DNA of 64,000 nt, taken from Parvibaculaceae bacterium. GTDB lineage: Bacteria; Pseudomonadota; Alphaproteobacteria; Parvibaculales; Parvibaculaceae. The stretch lies in the NCBI GenBank assembly GCA_019636015.1, contig JAHBYJ010000001.1:310001-374000 (forward strand), written 5' to 3'. This document shows positions 1-9,184 of the stretch, one piece after another. Under the pieces are notes generated by a model. The model searched no databases and was not told the origin of the DNA. It saw only the letters and a list, made by a program, of their open reading frames with translations. Numbering within the stretch: position 1 is the stretch's first letter; each line of letters opens with the position of its first letter. The position numbers were made by a program, and so were the translations under genes.

Positions 1-143
1 CCCCGCTCTTCATAGCCGGTCGGACTGAAAGAGCTGGCCCGTATCGGCGCCACATCCTGAGCCGAAATCGTACACGCAGCGATCATGAAACTCATCGCAG
101 CAATCGCGCAGACACCTCCGTATAACTTCCTGCCTTGCTTCAT
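1..143 (-). CDS. Putative lipoprotein or secreted protein, N-terminal part only
   Basis: Only the first 47 codons lie in the window; the gene runs off the left edge. The reading starts at an ATG at 143 preceded by a G-rich stretch that can serve as a ribosome binding site. The N-terminus is basic (MKQGRK), followed by a hydrophobic segment that ends in Ile-Ala-Ala-Cys near residue 24. That fits a lipobox, so an envelope lipoprotein is likely; cleavage at a later Ala site (SAQ) is an alternative. It lies 43 bases downstream of leuC on the same strand. I do not recognise the family from this fragment. Confidence 0.5.
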   Translation of the reverse strand, partial: MKQGRKLYGGVCAIAAMSFMIAACTISAQDVAPIRASSFSPTGYEER

Positions 144-186
144 CGCCGTCTCCCCCCGGTTACCGGCATAATAATAAAGAACGATC

Positions 187-1617
187 CTACTTCATCTCCC
201 GCACATCGACGAAATGGCCCGCAATCGCCGCCGCCGCCGCCATGGCGGGCGAGACGAGATGCGTGCGGCCGCCGCGGCCCTGACGGCCTTCGAAATTGCG
301 GTTCGACGTGGACGCGCAGCGCTCGCCGGGCGCGAGCTTGTCGGCGTTCATGGCAAGGCACATGGAGCAGCCGGGCTCGCGCCATTCGAAGCCCGCTTCG
401 AGGAAGATCTTGTCGAGACCTTCCTTCTCCGCCTGTTCCTTCACGAGGCCGGAGCCGGGCACCACCATCGCATTGACGGTGGAGGCAACCTTGCGGCCGG
501 CCTTCAACGCCTTTTCGGCGATGGCGGCGGCGGCGCGCAGATCCTCGATCCGGCCATTGGTGCAGGAGCCGATGAAGACGCGGTCGATCTTTACCTCGGC
601 GATCGGCGTGCCGGGCGTGAGGCCCATATAGTCGAGCGCGCGCTGCATCGACTTCGCATGCGCTTCGTCATGCACATCCTTCGGATCGGGAATGCGGTCC
701 GTGATCTTGATGACGTTTTCCGGGCTCGTGCCCCAGGTGATGAGCGGCGGCAGGTTCGCGATGTCGACCGTCACTTCCTTGTCGAACTTCGCATCCGGAT
801 CGGAGGGCAGCGTCTTCCAGTATTCGACGGCCATCTCCCAGGCCTTGCCCTTGGGCGCGCGGGGACGCCCTTCGAGATAGGCGAAGGTCTTTTCGTCGGG
901 CGCGATGAGGCCGGCGCGGGCGCCGCCTTCGATCGTCATGTTGCAGACGGTCATGCGGCCTTCCATGGAAAGGTCGCGGATCGCCTCGCCCGCATATTCG
1001 ATGACGTAACCGGTGCCGCCGGCGGTCCCGATCTCGCCGATGATCGCGAGCACGATGTCCTTCGCGGTGAAGCCTTCCGGCGCCTTGCCCACCACATTGA
1101 TGCGCATGTTCTTCGCCTTCGCCTGGATCAGCGTCTGCGTGGCGAGCACATGCTCGACCTCGGACGTGCCGATGCCATGCGCGAGCGCGCCGAAGGCGCC
1201 ATGCGTGGAGGTGTGGCTGTCGCCGCAGACGATGGTGGTGCCGGGCAGCGTGAAGCCCTGTTCCGGCCCGACGATATGCACGATGCCCTGACGGATATCG
1301 GACATCTGCAGATATTCGACGCCGAAATCCTTCGCGTTGTGTTCGAGCGTCTCGACCTGGATGCGGCTTTCCTCATCCTCGATGCCCTTGGAGCGGTCGG
1401 TCGTCGGCACGTTATGGTCGGCGACGGCGAGCGTCTTTTGCGGCGCATGCACCTGACGCTTCGCCATGCGCAGGCCCTCGAAGGCCTGCGGGCTCGTCAC
1501 TTCATGCACGAGATGACGGTCGATATAGAGCAGGCCCGTTCCGTCTTCGGCCATGTCGACCAGATGCGCGTCCCAGATCTTGTCGTACATGGTTCTCGGC
1601 ATTGTGCGGGGCGACAT
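187..1617 (-). CDS. leuC: 3-isopropylmalate dehydratase large subunit
   Basis: Catalyses isomerisation of 2-isopropylmalate to 3-isopropylmalate in leucine biosynthesis, together with LeuD, which is not in this window. The 476-residue product has the aconitase-family signatures: [13 protein letters not shown], the Fe-S cysteine in IGSCTNGR, and the GCSMC pair near the C-terminus. Length matches the family (about 470). The ATG at 1617 is preceded by GAGGAAAG at good spacing; a second ATG five codons in is possible but less well placed. A terminator hairpin separates it from rplS upstream, so it probably has its own promoter between 1618 and 1674. Confidence 0.96.
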   Translation of the reverse strand: MSPRTMPRTMYDKIWDAHLVDMAEDGTGLLYIDRHLVHEVTSPQAFEGLRMAKRQVHAPQKTLAVADHNVPTTDRSKGIEDEESRIQVETLEHNAKDFGVEYLQMSDIRQGIVHIVGPEQGFTLPGTTIVCGDSHTSTHGAFGALAHGIGTSEVEHVLATQTLIQAKAKNMRINVVGKAPEGFTAKDIVLAIIGEIGTAGGTGYVIEYAGEAIRDLSMEGRMTVCNMTIEGGARAGLIAPDEKTFAYLEGRPRAPKGKAWEMAVEYWKTLPSDPDAKFDKEVTVDIANLPPLITWGTSPENVIKITDRIPDPKDVHDEAHAKSMQRALDYMGLTPGTPIAEVKIDRVFIGSCTNGRIEDLRAAAAIAEKALKAGRKVASTVNAMVVPGSGLVKEQAEKEGLDKIFLEAGFEWREPGCSMCLAMNADKLAPGERCASTSNRNFEGRQGRGGRTHLVSPAMAAAAAIAGHFVDVREMK

Positions 1618-1674
1618 TTTTGCTTTCCTCGTCTTTTCAAAATCTCTTGTTCGGGTCCAGGCCGCTCATACGAA

Positions 1675-1713
1675 AAAAGCGGGCTTGGGCGCTTCACCGC
1701 CCTGCCCGCTTTT
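1675..1713 (-). terminator. Rho-independent terminator after rplS
   Basis: Inverted repeat AAAAGCGGGC / GCCCGCTTTT with an inner GGGCG/CGCCC stem. On the minus strand the stem is followed by a run of T. It lies 30 bases after the rplS stop and before leuC. Confidence 0.75.
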
Positions 1714-1743
1714 GAGAGACAGTCTCCGCGTCAGCGGACGAAA

Positions 1744-2133
1744 TCAGGCGGCGCCGGTCTCTTTCGAGCGGTTCTTGTCCTGCTTCTCGGTAATTCGGGC
1801 GGCCTTACCGCGCAGACCGCGCAGGTAATAGAGCTTCGCGCGGCGCACGCGGCCACGGCGAACCACCTTGATCGAGTCGACAAGCGGGCTGTAGAGCGGG
1901 AATACGCGCTCGACGCCTTCGCCATAGGAAATCTTGCGAACGGTGAAGTTCTCGTTCAGGCCGCCGCCCGCGCGCGCAATGCAGACGCCTTCATAGGCCT
2001 GGATGCGCTCGCGCGTGCCTTCCACCACCTTCACATTGACCTGCAGCGTGTCGCCGGGGGCGAAATCGGGGATGGTCTTGCCGTTGGTCAGCGTGGCCAT
2101 CTGCTCCTGATCGAGCTGCTCGATGATATTCAT
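1744..2133 (-). CDS. rplS: 50S ribosomal protein L19
   Basis: 129-residue L19 of the large ribosomal subunit, located at the 30S-50S interface. Recognisable L19 features are the N-terminal [11 protein letters not shown], the [11 protein letters not shown] strand, the [13 protein letters not shown] segment and the C-terminal basic [15 protein letters not shown] block. The ATG at 2133 is chosen because a GAGG lies 9 bases upstream; the in-frame TTG three codons earlier would place that site inside the gene. It is the last gene of the ffh-rpsP-rimM-trmD-rplS block and is followed by a terminator. Confidence 0.97.
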   Translation of the reverse strand: MNIIEQLDQEQMATLTNGKTIPDFAPGDTLQVNVKVVEGTRERIQAYEGVCIARAGGGLNENFTVRKISYGEGVERVFPLYSPLVDSIKVVRRGRVRRAKLYYLRGLRGKAARITEKQDKNRSKETGAA

Positions 2134-2234
2134 GGGTCTCAACCTCGGATATGAAGGCGTTCGGGCATTTCCGGGATTTTCCCGGCCCGGAAGCGCGCTT
2201 CCCTAACACATATAATGCTCATTGGCGACTGTCT

Positions 2235-2942
2235 TCAGGACCTTTCCCCGAGAAATTTTTCCCAGAGATCGGGCCGCCTTTCCTTCGTCGTCTCTTCGGC
2301 GCGGGCACGGCGCCAATCCTTAACCTTCTTGTGGTCGCCGGATGTCAGAACCGGCGGAATTCCGCGCCCTTCGAACTCCTGGGGCCGCGTGTAATGCGGG
2401 TACTCCAGAAGCCCGCTTTCGAAGCTCTCCTCCTCGCCCGAGGCGTCCTTGCCCATGACGCCGGGGAGAAGCCGGATAACCGCATCGAGAAGGCAGATCG
2501 CCGCCGGTTCCCCGCCCGACAGGACGAAATCCCCGAGGCTCACTTCCTCCATGTTGCGGGCCTCGATGACCCGCTGGTCGAGCCCCTCGAAACGCCCGCA
2601 CAGGACCACCGCGCCCGGACCCGCCGCCAGTTCCCGCACCCTTTGCTGGGTGAGGGGCCGCCCGCGCGGGCTCAGATAGATCAAGGGCCTTGCGTCACCC
2701 GCCGGGTGAACCGCATCGACCGCCGCGGCCACGACATCGGCCCGCATCACCATGCCGGGTCCGCCGCCTGCCGGCGTATCGTCGACCGAGCGGTGCCGGT
2801 CCGTCGCGAAGCCGCGAATATCGACGGTATCGAGCCGCCAGATACCCGCCTCCAGCGCACGGCCCGCAAGCGACACGCCCAAGGGCCCCGGAAACATCTC
2901 CGGAAAGAGCGTGAGGACCGTCGCGGACCAGCCTTCACTCAT
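2235..2942 (-). CDS. trmD: tRNA (guanine-N1-)-methyltransferase
   Basis: Methylates G37 of tRNAs at N1 using S-adenosylmethionine, preventing +1 frameshifting. The 235-residue product has the SPOUT trefoil-knot motifs [20 protein letters not shown] and the [13 protein letters not shown] loop that binds the cofactor. The start is the ATG at 2942, which overlaps the end of rimM (ATGAGTGA) and has AGAGGG just upstream; overlapping translation implies coupling to rimM. Order rimM-trmD-rplS is typical of proteobacteria. Confidence 0.96.
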   Translation of the reverse strand: MSEGWSATVLTLFPEMFPGPLGVSLAGRALEAGIWRLDTVDIRGFATDRHRSVDDTPAGGGPGMVMRADVVAAAVDAVHPAGDARPLIYLSPRGRPLTQQRVRELAAGPGAVVLCGRFEGLDQRVIEARNMEEVSLGDFVLSGGEPAAICLLDAVIRLLPGVMGKDASGEEESFESGLLEYPHYTRPQEFEGRGIPPVLTSGDHKKVKDWRRARAEETTKERRPDLWEKFLGERS

Positions 2943-3510
2943 CGCCCTCTCCCGCGCTGCTGCCGTCACCGCCATCGTCGAAGGTGCCGAGCGGCGGGTC
3001 GATCACGATCCGGCGCCCGTGAATATCGACTTCGAGGACATTCTCGTCCGTGAAGCCCATCAGCACCGTTTCGCCGCCCGCCTCCGGCGCGATTTCGAGA
3101 AGGTCTCCCGCCCCGAAATTCTGCACCCCGACGACCCGGCCATAGACCCGGCCATCGGCACCGGCCGCCTGACAGCCGGCGAGGTCGGCGTGATACCAGC
3201 CGTCCTCCTCGCCTTCGGTCTCCGGCAGGCGCTCGCGCGGCACATGAAGTTCCGTACCCCGGAGCGCCTCCGCCGCGTCGCGATCGGCAATGCCTTCGAG
3301 CCGGCAGAGCACGAGATCCTTCACCATGCCCTTCGCCTCGATGGCGAAACGCCGGGCGCCGTCCTTCGTCTCGACCGGGCCATAGGCGGCGACGCTTTCA
3401 GGCGCTTCGGTGAAGGACTTCACTTTCACGAGCCCGCGCACGCCATGCGCGCCCACGACGACGCCCAGACAGACAGCAGGACCGATCGTTCCGCGCTTGC
3501 CCTCGCCCAT
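2935..3510 (-). CDS. rimM: 16S rRNA processing protein
   Basis: RimM binds ribosomal protein S19 and assists maturation of the 30S subunit head. The N-terminal beta-barrel begins with [20 protein letters not shown], a strong RimM signature. The PRC-barrel half contains GWYHADLAG and the [10 protein letters not shown] region. The ATG at 3510 (191 residues) is preferred; an in-frame TTG at 3525 is the alternative, and neither has a clear ribosome binding site. The C-terminus is Asp/Gly/Ser-rich and overlaps trmD by 8 bases. Confidence 0.94.
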   Translation of the reverse strand: MGEGKRGTIGPAVCLGVVVGAHGVRGLVKVKSFTEAPESVAAYGPVETKDGARRFAIEAKGMVKDLVLCRLEGIADRDAAEALRGTELHVPRERLPETEGEEDGWYHADLAGCQAAGADGRVYGRVVGVQNFGAGDLLEIAPEAGGETVLMGFTDENVLEVDIHGRRIVIDPPLGTFDDGGDGSSAGEGDE

Positions 3511-3531
3511 GGCCGCGATGCGCAAGCGTGA

Positions 3532-3954
3532 TTACGCCTGCGCCTCTTCGGCGGGAGCTTCGGCCGGCGCTTCCTCGGCAGGCGCCTCGGCGGCGGCCTT
3601 CGCGGCAGCTTCGGCTTCCTCGGCCGCCATGCGGGCGGCTTCGAGGCGCTCCTGCGCCTTCGCCTTCGGCTTCGACTTTTCCGGGTTGTTGCGCGCGGTG
3701 CGGTTATAGACGCCGGCATCCGTCAGGAAGCGGGCGACGCGGTCGGTCGGCAGCGCGCCGACGCCGAGCCAATGCTTCGCACGCTCGACATCGAGCACGA
3801 CGCGCGCGGCATCGTCCTTCGCCAGCAGCGGGTTGAACGTGCCGATCTTCTCGATGAAGCGGCCATCGCGGGGCGAACGCGTATCGGCGATCACAACGCG
3901 GTAGAAGGGACGCTTCTTGGCACCGCCACGGGCGAGCCGGATCTTGAGAGCCAT
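3532..3954 (-). CDS. rpsP: 30S ribosomal protein S16 with acidic C-terminal extension
   Basis: The first 80 residues are canonical S16: [19 protein letters not shown], then [17 protein letters not shown] and the [11 protein letters not shown] segment. The protein is 140 residues against about 82 in E. coli. The extra C-terminal part is rich in Ala and Glu, ending in repeated APAEE-like units. Such extensions occur in other alphaproteobacterial S16 proteins. It sits between ffh and rimM on the minus strand. Confidence 0.97.
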   Translation of the reverse strand: MALKIRLARGGAKKRPFYRVVIADTRSPRDGRFIEKIGTFNPLLAKDDAARVVLDVERAKHWLGVGALPTDRVARFLTDAGVYNRTARNNPEKSKPKAKAQERLEAARMAAEEAEAAAKAAAEAPAEEAPAEAPAEEAQA

Positions 3955-4025
3955 CTTGTCTTACCTTTCGCTTGAACCGGCCTTTCGGGCCGGAATGTCA
4001 TTCATCCGTAAACGAATTGTCTCGA

Positions 4026-5537
4026 TCACTTTTTCTTCTTGCCGGACGGAAGCCCCGGAAGACCGGGCGGCATCCCGCCGAAACCTGAGCCGGGCAGCCC
4101 CGGCAAACCGCCAGGCCCGATACGCGGCAAGCCCTGCGGCATGAGCTTTTCCACCGCCTTCGGATCGGCGGCCATCTCGGGCGGCATGTCGGGCATGCCG
4201 CCGCCAAAGAGTTTCGACATGAGCCCGCCCTTCTGGCGGCCCATCGCCTTCATCATGTCCGCCATCTGGCGATGCATCTTGAGCAGGCGGTTGATTTCCT
4301 GAACTTCCGTGCCCGAGCCCTTCGCGATGCGCTTCTTGCGGCTCGCATTGAGGACCTTCGGGTTCTCGCGCTCTTCCTTCGTCATGGACGAAATGATCGC
4401 GACCTGACGCTTGATCGTGCCGTCGCCCATATGCGCCTGCGCGGCCTGCATCTGCGCCTTGCCGACGCCGGGCAGCATGCCGAGCAGACCCTTCATGCCG
4501 CCCATGCGGCTCATCTGCTTCAGCTGCTCGCCGAGATCGTCGAGATCGAACTGCCCCTTGCGGAGCCGCGCGGCCATCTTCTCGGCCTTCTCGGCGTCGA
4601 TGGTCTCCGCCGCCTTCTCGACCAGGCTGACGATATCGCCCATGCCGAGAATGCGGCCCGCGATGCGCTGCGCGGTGAAATCCTCGAGCGCATCCATCTT
4701 TTCGCCGGTGCCGAGAAGCTTGATCGGCACGCCGGTGACGGCGCGCATGGAAAGCGCCGCGCCGCCGCGCCCGTCGCCATCGGCGCGGGTGAGCACGATG
4801 CCGGTGACGCCGATGCGCTGGTTGAACTGCTCGGCGACATTGACGGCGTCCTGGCCCGTCAGACTGTCGGCAACGAGAAGCGTTTCATGAGGGCTTGCGA
4901 TATCGCGCACCTGCGCGACCTCGGCCATCAGCTCTTCGTCGATATGGATGCGGCCGGCGGTGTCGAGCATCAGCACGTCGAAGCCGCCGAGGCGCGCGGC
5001 TTCGACCGCGCGTTTGGCGATCTGCACCGGCTGCTGGCCGGCCACGATCGGGAGCGTCGCGACATCGACCTGCTCGCCGAGAATGCGAAGCTGCTCCTGC
5101 GCAGCGGGACGGCGCGTATCGAGCGAGGCCATCATCACCCGGCGCTTTTCGCGCGCGGTGAGGCGCTTGGCGATCTTCGCCGTCGAGGTGGTTTTGCCCG
5201 AGCCCTGGAGACCCACCATCATGATGACGACGGGGGACGCCGCGCGCAGCGAGATCGAGGTATCGGCTTCCGCGCCGCCCAGCATCTCGACCAGTTCGTC
5301 ATGAACGATCTTGATGACCTGCTGGCCCGGCGTGACCGACTTCAGGACTTCCTGGCCGACCGCGCGCTCCTTCACCCTGTCGATGAAGGACCGGGCGACC
5401 GGCAGCGCTACGTCCGCCTCGATGAGCGCCCGGCGGACCTCGCGCATGGCCTCGTCGACATCCTTCTCCGAAAGGGCGCCACGGCCCTTGAGCTTGGAAA
5501 GAACATCGCCGAGGCGGCCTGACAGGTTCTCGAACAC
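4026..5537 (-). CDS. ffh: Signal recognition particle GTPase
   Basis: Ffh binds 4.5S RNA and signal sequences emerging from ribosomes and delivers the ribosome to FtsY at the inner membrane. The 503-residue form starts at GTG 5537, giving VFENLSGRLGDVL, the usual N-domain opening. The P-loop GLQGSGKTT is near residues 107-115, followed by DTRRPAAQEQL, DTAGR and TRADGDGRGG. The M domain is methionine-rich, and the last 60 residues are a Gly/Pro/Met-rich tail ending in KKKK. An in-frame ATG 35 codons upstream reads through sequence that does not resemble Ffh. Confidence 0.96.
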   Translation of the reverse strand: MFENLSGRLGDVLSKLKGRGALSEKDVDEAMREVRRALIEADVALPVARSFIDRVKERAVGQEVLKSVTPGQQVIKIVHDELVEMLGGAEADTSISLRAASPVVIMMVGLQGSGKTTSTAKIAKRLTAREKRRVMMASLDTRRPAAQEQLRILGEQVDVATLPIVAGQQPVQIAKRAVEAARLGGFDVLMLDTAGRIHIDEELMAEVAQVRDIASPHETLLVADSLTGQDAVNVAEQFNQRIGVTGIVLTRADGDGRGGAALSMRAVTGVPIKLLGTGEKMDALEDFTAQRIAGRILGMGDIVSLVEKAAETIDAEKAEKMAARLRKGQFDLDDLGEQLKQMSRMGGMKGLLGMLPGVGKAQMQAAQAHMGDGTIKRQVAIISSMTKEERENPKVLNASRKKRIAKGSGTEVQEINRLLKMHRQMADMMKAMGRQKGGLMSKLFGGGMPDMPPEMAADPKAVEKLMPQGLPRIGPGGLPGLPGSGFGGMPPGLPGLPSGKKKK

Positions 5538-5684
5538 TTCTAGGTCAAGTCCTTGCAACACAAAGCAAAATCGCTTCCGCGAGCGAATATCGCCGGCGGA
5601 AGTTGACCCGGGCTCAATGCCTCGGGCGGGTCGGGGCGTCACAATGTCCCGAAAACGTGGGCGGACCCTAGGGGCTCGCCGCCC

Positions 5685-6164
5685 TCAAGTCAATGATTTG
5701 ACGAGCAGCCGCAGCGCCGCCTCGCCAAAGGCATACATGTTGGCGGCGCGGTCGGCCGAGCCCGTGCTGACCGTGATGGAAGCAGGAACCGGCCCCGCAA
5801 TGCCGATGACCGCCGTGCCGGGCGGGGGCCCGTAAGGCGAACCCGAAGGCCCGGAGGCACCCATCTCCGCAAGCGCCCATGTGGAACCGAGCTTCTGCCT
5901 GACCACATCGGCCATCGCCGCCACATTAGGTTCGGTGAGCGGCTTCACATCCGGCGCGGGCGGGCCCTGAAGCGCGTAAAGCGCCTTCGCCGCACCCCGC
6001 GTATAGATGACGGTCGAGCCGAGATAGAAGGCGGAGGCGCCGGGCTGCGCCACCAGCGCCGCCGAGACGAGCCCGCCCATGGAGCTTTCCGACAGCGCGA
6101 GGGTCTCGCCCCGCTTTTTCAGAAGTTCCGCGACATCCGCCGCGAGCGGGATCAGCCTGTCCAT
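5685..6164 (-). CDS. CinA C-terminal domain protein (nicotinamide-nucleotide amidase-like)
   Basis: A 159-residue stand-alone CinA-C (PncC-like) domain. Family members deamidate NMN to nicotinate mononucleotide in pyridine nucleotide recycling. The catalytic serine region reads ESSMGGLVSA, where the usual form is ESCTGG. A conserved GSTVIYTRGAAK block follows, and VIGIAGPVPAS matches the family's G-I-A-G-P region. The N-terminal MoaB-like CinA domain is absent, as is common. Its start overlaps the end of the PIG-L gene by 13 bases, so the two are cotranscribed. Activity is inferred from family membership. Confidence 0.85.
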   Translation of the reverse strand: MDRLIPLAADVAELLKKRGETLALSESSMGGLVSAALVAQPGASAFYLGSTVIYTRGAAKALYALQGPPAPDVKPLTEPNVAAMADVVRQKLGSTWALAEMGASGPSGSPYGPPPGTAVIGIAGPVPASITVSTGSADRAANMYAFGEAALRLLVKSLT

Positions 6165-6985
6165 TGTCCGGTCTCCAGATCGCGCACGGCATAGAACTCC
6201 TTGCGCCAGATGAGATAGAGAAGCCGCGTCGGCATCTTGTAGGCGCGGGCGACATAATCGGCCTGCGCGGCATGGATTTTCCAGCCTTTGACCTTGGAAG
6301 ACACGTTGCCGGGCGTGGAATGGGTGGGGAGCGGCTGGTTCTCGGCGACGAAGCGCCCCGTCCGCCCGCCAAGCCCCGTAAGCGAGTTCCGGGGAATGAG
6401 CGGATAGGCGACGAAGCGGGGGCCGCGATAATCCCCATTACCCGCGCGGAGCCGGGCGACGGCCTGCTCGGCAACGAGGCCCATCCGCATATGGTCCTTG
6501 TGGCCGGTGGCGCCGCTTGCGGGCCAGAAGGCGACCACGAGATCGGGCCGGTAGCGCGTAAGCGCCGCCTCGACCCGGGAGACAAGCTCCTCCACCGGCT
6601 GGTCCGGCACCTTGCCGTCCGGGTAATCCCAGACTTCCTGCTCGTCTATGCCAAGGGCAAAGCCGTTTTTCAGCACTTCGGCATGGCGGATCGCGCCGAG
6701 CTCGCTCTGGCGGCAGACCACGGGACTTTGCGTGCCCGCATCGCCCTTCGTGGCCGTGACCATGGCGAGATAGGCCCCCTCCGCCTTGGCCGAGGTGAGA
6801 AGCCCGTTGATGAGCTGCTCGTCGTCGGGATGGGCAAAAACGGCGAGAAGCCGCCGCGCCCCGAGCAGCCCCGCAATCGAGGGCACATGCCGCGCCGCCT
6901 TGTCCTCGAAATAACGGCTCATGCGGAACCAGGCGGCAAAAGCCGCCAGCGCCAGAACCGCGATACCGCCAAGCAGCCAGAGCAT
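6152..6985 (-). CDS. Membrane-anchored PIG-L family deacetylase
   Basis: LmbE/PIG-L family zinc hydrolases remove N-acetyl groups from sugars. The 277-residue product starts at ATG 6985 behind GGGGAAG. It has an N-terminal hydrophobic helix (LWLLGGIAVLALAAFAAW), which suggests inner-membrane anchoring. The metal-binding AHPDDE motif follows at about residues 51-56, and a second histidine motif, TGHKDHMRMG, lies in the middle. The ATG cluster upstream at 7606 belongs to a reading frame antisense to dapF and is not used. The natural substrate cannot be told from the sequence. Confidence 0.85.
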   Translation of the reverse strand: MLWLLGGIAVLALAAFAAWFRMSRYFEDKAARHVPSIAGLLGARRLLAVFAHPDDEQLINGLLTSAKAEGAYLAMVTATKGDAGTQSPVVCRQSELGAIRHAEVLKNGFALGIDEQEVWDYPDGKVPDQPVEELVSRVEAALTRYRPDLVVAFWPASGATGHKDHMRMGLVAEQAVARLRAGNGDYRGPRFVAYPLIPRNSLTGLGGRTGRFVAENQPLPTHSTPGNVSSKVKGWKIHAAQADYVARAYKMPTRLLYLIWRKEFYAVRDLETGQWTG

Positions 6986-7061
6986 GGCTTCCCCCTTCTT
7001 CTTTCCTGTCCCTCCCCCACTACTGGCACAAGCGGCCAAAAAGGGCCATATAGAGCCCATC

Positions 7062-7928
7062 ATGAACCGCTCGGCACACCATTTCCGGAAGATGAACGGC
7101 CTCGGCAACGACTTCGTCGTGCTGGACCTGCGCCGCGAGCCGCTGGCGCTGACCGACGCGCTGGCGCGCGCCATTGCGAGCCGGGAAACGGGCATCGGCT
7201 GCGACCAGCTCATCACCATCGAGGAACCGCGCCATGGCGGCGATGCCTTCATGGGCATCCGCAACAATGATGGCGGCGTGGTGGAAGCCTGCGGCAATGC
7301 CGCGCGCTGCATCGGCCGGCTGATCCTGGAGGAGACGGGCAAGGACCGCGTGGTGATCGAAACGCCGGCGGGCGACACGATTGCGACCCGCGCCGAAGGC
7401 GACGACATCACCGTCGACATGGGCGAGCCGCGCCTCCTCTGGAACGAGATACCGCTGTCGGAAGAATTCCGCGACACGCGCGCGATCGAGCTCGAAGTCG
7501 GGCCTCTCGGCAACCCGATCATGCATTCGCCGGGCGTCGTCAATGTCGGCAATCCGCATGCGATCTTCTTCGTCGACGATGTGGACGCGATCGACCTCGG
7601 CCGCATCGGCCCGATGCTCGAACATCACCCGCTCTTCCCGGAACGCGCGAACATCTCCGTCGCGCAAATTCTCTCGCCGGTGCATATCAAGCTGCGCACC
7701 TGGGAGCGCGGCGCGGGGCTGACGCGGGCCTGCGGCACCGCCGCCTGCGCTGCGACGGTTGCAGCCGTCCGCCGCCGCAAGACGGAGCGCAAGATCACGG
7801 TGAGCCTGCCGGGCGGCGACCTCTCGCTCGAATGGCGCGAGGCGGACAACCACATCTACATGACGGGCGCCGCCGCGCTCGACTTCGAAGGCACGCTCGA
7901 CCCCGCGCTTCTGACGGGGAAGGCATGA
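7062..7928 (+). CDS. dapF: Diaminopimelate epimerase
   Basis: Interconverts LL- and meso-diaminopimelate for lysine and peptidoglycan synthesis. The 288-residue product opens with HFRKMNGLGNDFVVLD. It carries the two catalytic cysteines, Cys77 in EACGNAARC and Cys224 in TRACGTAACA. The ATG at 7062 gives the standard N-terminus; the longer reading from 6921 runs across the divergent PIG-L promoter region. Its stop overlaps the mtaB start (ATGA), so the two are translationally coupled. Confidence 0.97.
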   Translation: MNRSAHHFRKMNGLGNDFVVLDLRREPLALTDALARAIASRETGIGCDQLITIEEPRHGGDAFMGIRNNDGGVVEACGNAARCIGRLILEETGKDRVVIETPAGDTIATRAEGDDITVDMGEPRLLWNEIPLSEEFRDTRAIELEVGPLGNPIMHSPGVVNVGNPHAIFFVDDVDAIDLGRIGPMLEHHPLFPERANISVAQILSPVHIKLRTWERGAGLTRACGTAACAATVAAVRRRKTERKITVSLPGGDLSLEWREADNHIYMTGAAALDFEGTLDPALLTGKA

Positions 7929-9184
7929 CGAAGGGGACCGAGATCGTCACCTTCGGCTGCCGCCTCAACACCTATGAGTCGGAAGTGATGCGCGCCCATG
8001 CCGAAGCGGCAGGCCTCGGCAATGCCATCGTCTTCAACACCTGCGCGGTGACGGCCGAAGCCGAACGCCAGGCGCGGCAGGCGATCCGGAAAGCCCGCCG
8101 CGAGAACCCGGCCGCCCGCATCATCGTGACAGGCTGCGCGGCGCAGGTGAACCCGGACATGTTCGCCGCGATGGACGAGGTCGATCTCGTGATCGGCAAT
8201 GACGAGAAGATGAGGCCCGAAAGCTGGCAGCCGGCGCTCGCGCTCCACGCGAATGAAAAGGTGCGCGTGAACGACATCATGTCGGTCACCGAGACGGCGG
8301 GGCATCTGGTACAGGGGCTTGAGGGCCGCGCCCGCGCCTTCGTGCAGGTGCAGAATGGCTGCGACCATCGCTGCACCTTCTGCATCATCCCTTACGGCCG
8401 AGGGCCCTCGCGGAGCGTTCCCGCGGGCGAAGTCGTCCATCAGGTGCGCGCGCTTGTCGAGAACGGCTACCGCGAAGTGGTGCTGACCGGCGTCGACATG
8501 ACGTCATACGGTGCGGACCTGCCAGGCCGCCCGAGCCTCGGCAATCTCGCGCGGCGCATATTGAAGCTCGTACCGGAACTCGAACGGCTCAGGCTCTCCT
8601 CAATCGACAGTATCGAGGCGGATGACGAGCTGATGCGCCTCATCGCCGAGGAAGACCGGCTGATGCCGCATCTCCATCTCTCGCTGCAATCGGGCGACGA
8701 CATGATCCTGAAGCGCATGAAGCGCCGGCATCTGCGCGCGGATTCGATCCGCTTCTGCGAGGAAGTGCGCCACCTCCGCCCCGATATCGTCTTCGGCGCG
8801 GATTTCATCGCCGGCTTCCCGACCGAGACGGAAGAGATGTTCGAGAACACGCTGCGGCTTGTCGACGACTGCGGGCTGACATGGCTGCATGTCTTTCCCT
8901 TCTCTCCCCGCCCCGGCACGCCTGCCGCGAAAATGCCGCAAGTGCCGCGTGAAATCGGAAAGGAGCGCGCCGAGCGATTGCGCGCGAAGGGCGAGGCCGC
9001 CGTGCGCGCCCATCTCGACAGCGGCCTCGGCGCGACGCGGCCCGTGCTCATGGAGACGCCGACGCTCGGCCGCACGCATCAGTTCACGCCGGTGCGCGTG
9101 AGCGAAGCCGCGCGGGCAGGCGAGATCCTCGCGCTCCGCCTCGCGGCCCATGACGGCAAGAGCTACGAAGGACGGGCGGCGTGA
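7925..9184 (+). CDS. mtaB: tRNA t6A37 methylthiotransferase
   Basis: Radical-SAM enzyme adding a methylthio group to t6A at position 37 of tRNA. The 419-residue product has the N-terminal UPF0004 cluster cysteines Cys12, Cys40 and Cys71. The radical SAM motif CDHRCTFC is at 146-153, followed by IPYGRGPSRSV. The C-terminus holds a TRAM-like segment. TFGCRLNTYESE at the N-terminus is typical of MtaB rather than MiaB or RimO. It overlaps dapF by 4 bases and ftsY by 4 bases (GTGA). Confidence 0.93.
   Translation: MTKGTEIVTFGCRLNTYESEVMRAHAEAAGLGNAIVFNTCAVTAEAERQARQAIRKARRENPAARIIVTGCAAQVNPDMFAAMDEVDLVIGNDEKMRPESWQPALALHANEKVRVNDIMSVTETAGHLVQGLEGRARAFVQVQNGCDHRCTFCIIPYGRGPSRSVPAGEVVHQVRALVENGYREVVLTGVDMTSYGADLPGRPSLGNLARRILKLVPELERLRLSSIDSIEADDELMRLIAEEDRLMPHLHLSLQSGDDMILKRMKRRHLRADSIRFCEEVRHLRPDIVFGADFIAGFPTETEEMFENTLRLVDDCGLTWLHVFPFSPRPGTPAAKMPQVPREIGKERAERLRAKGEAAVRAHLDSGLGATRPVLMETPTLGRTHQFTPVRVSEAARAGEILALRLAAHDGKSYEGRAA

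Noticed and set aside
214..2154. 646-residue plus-strand reading frame
   Set aside because: It is antisense to leuC and rplS, both of which have clear family motifs. High GC keeps the opposite frame open.
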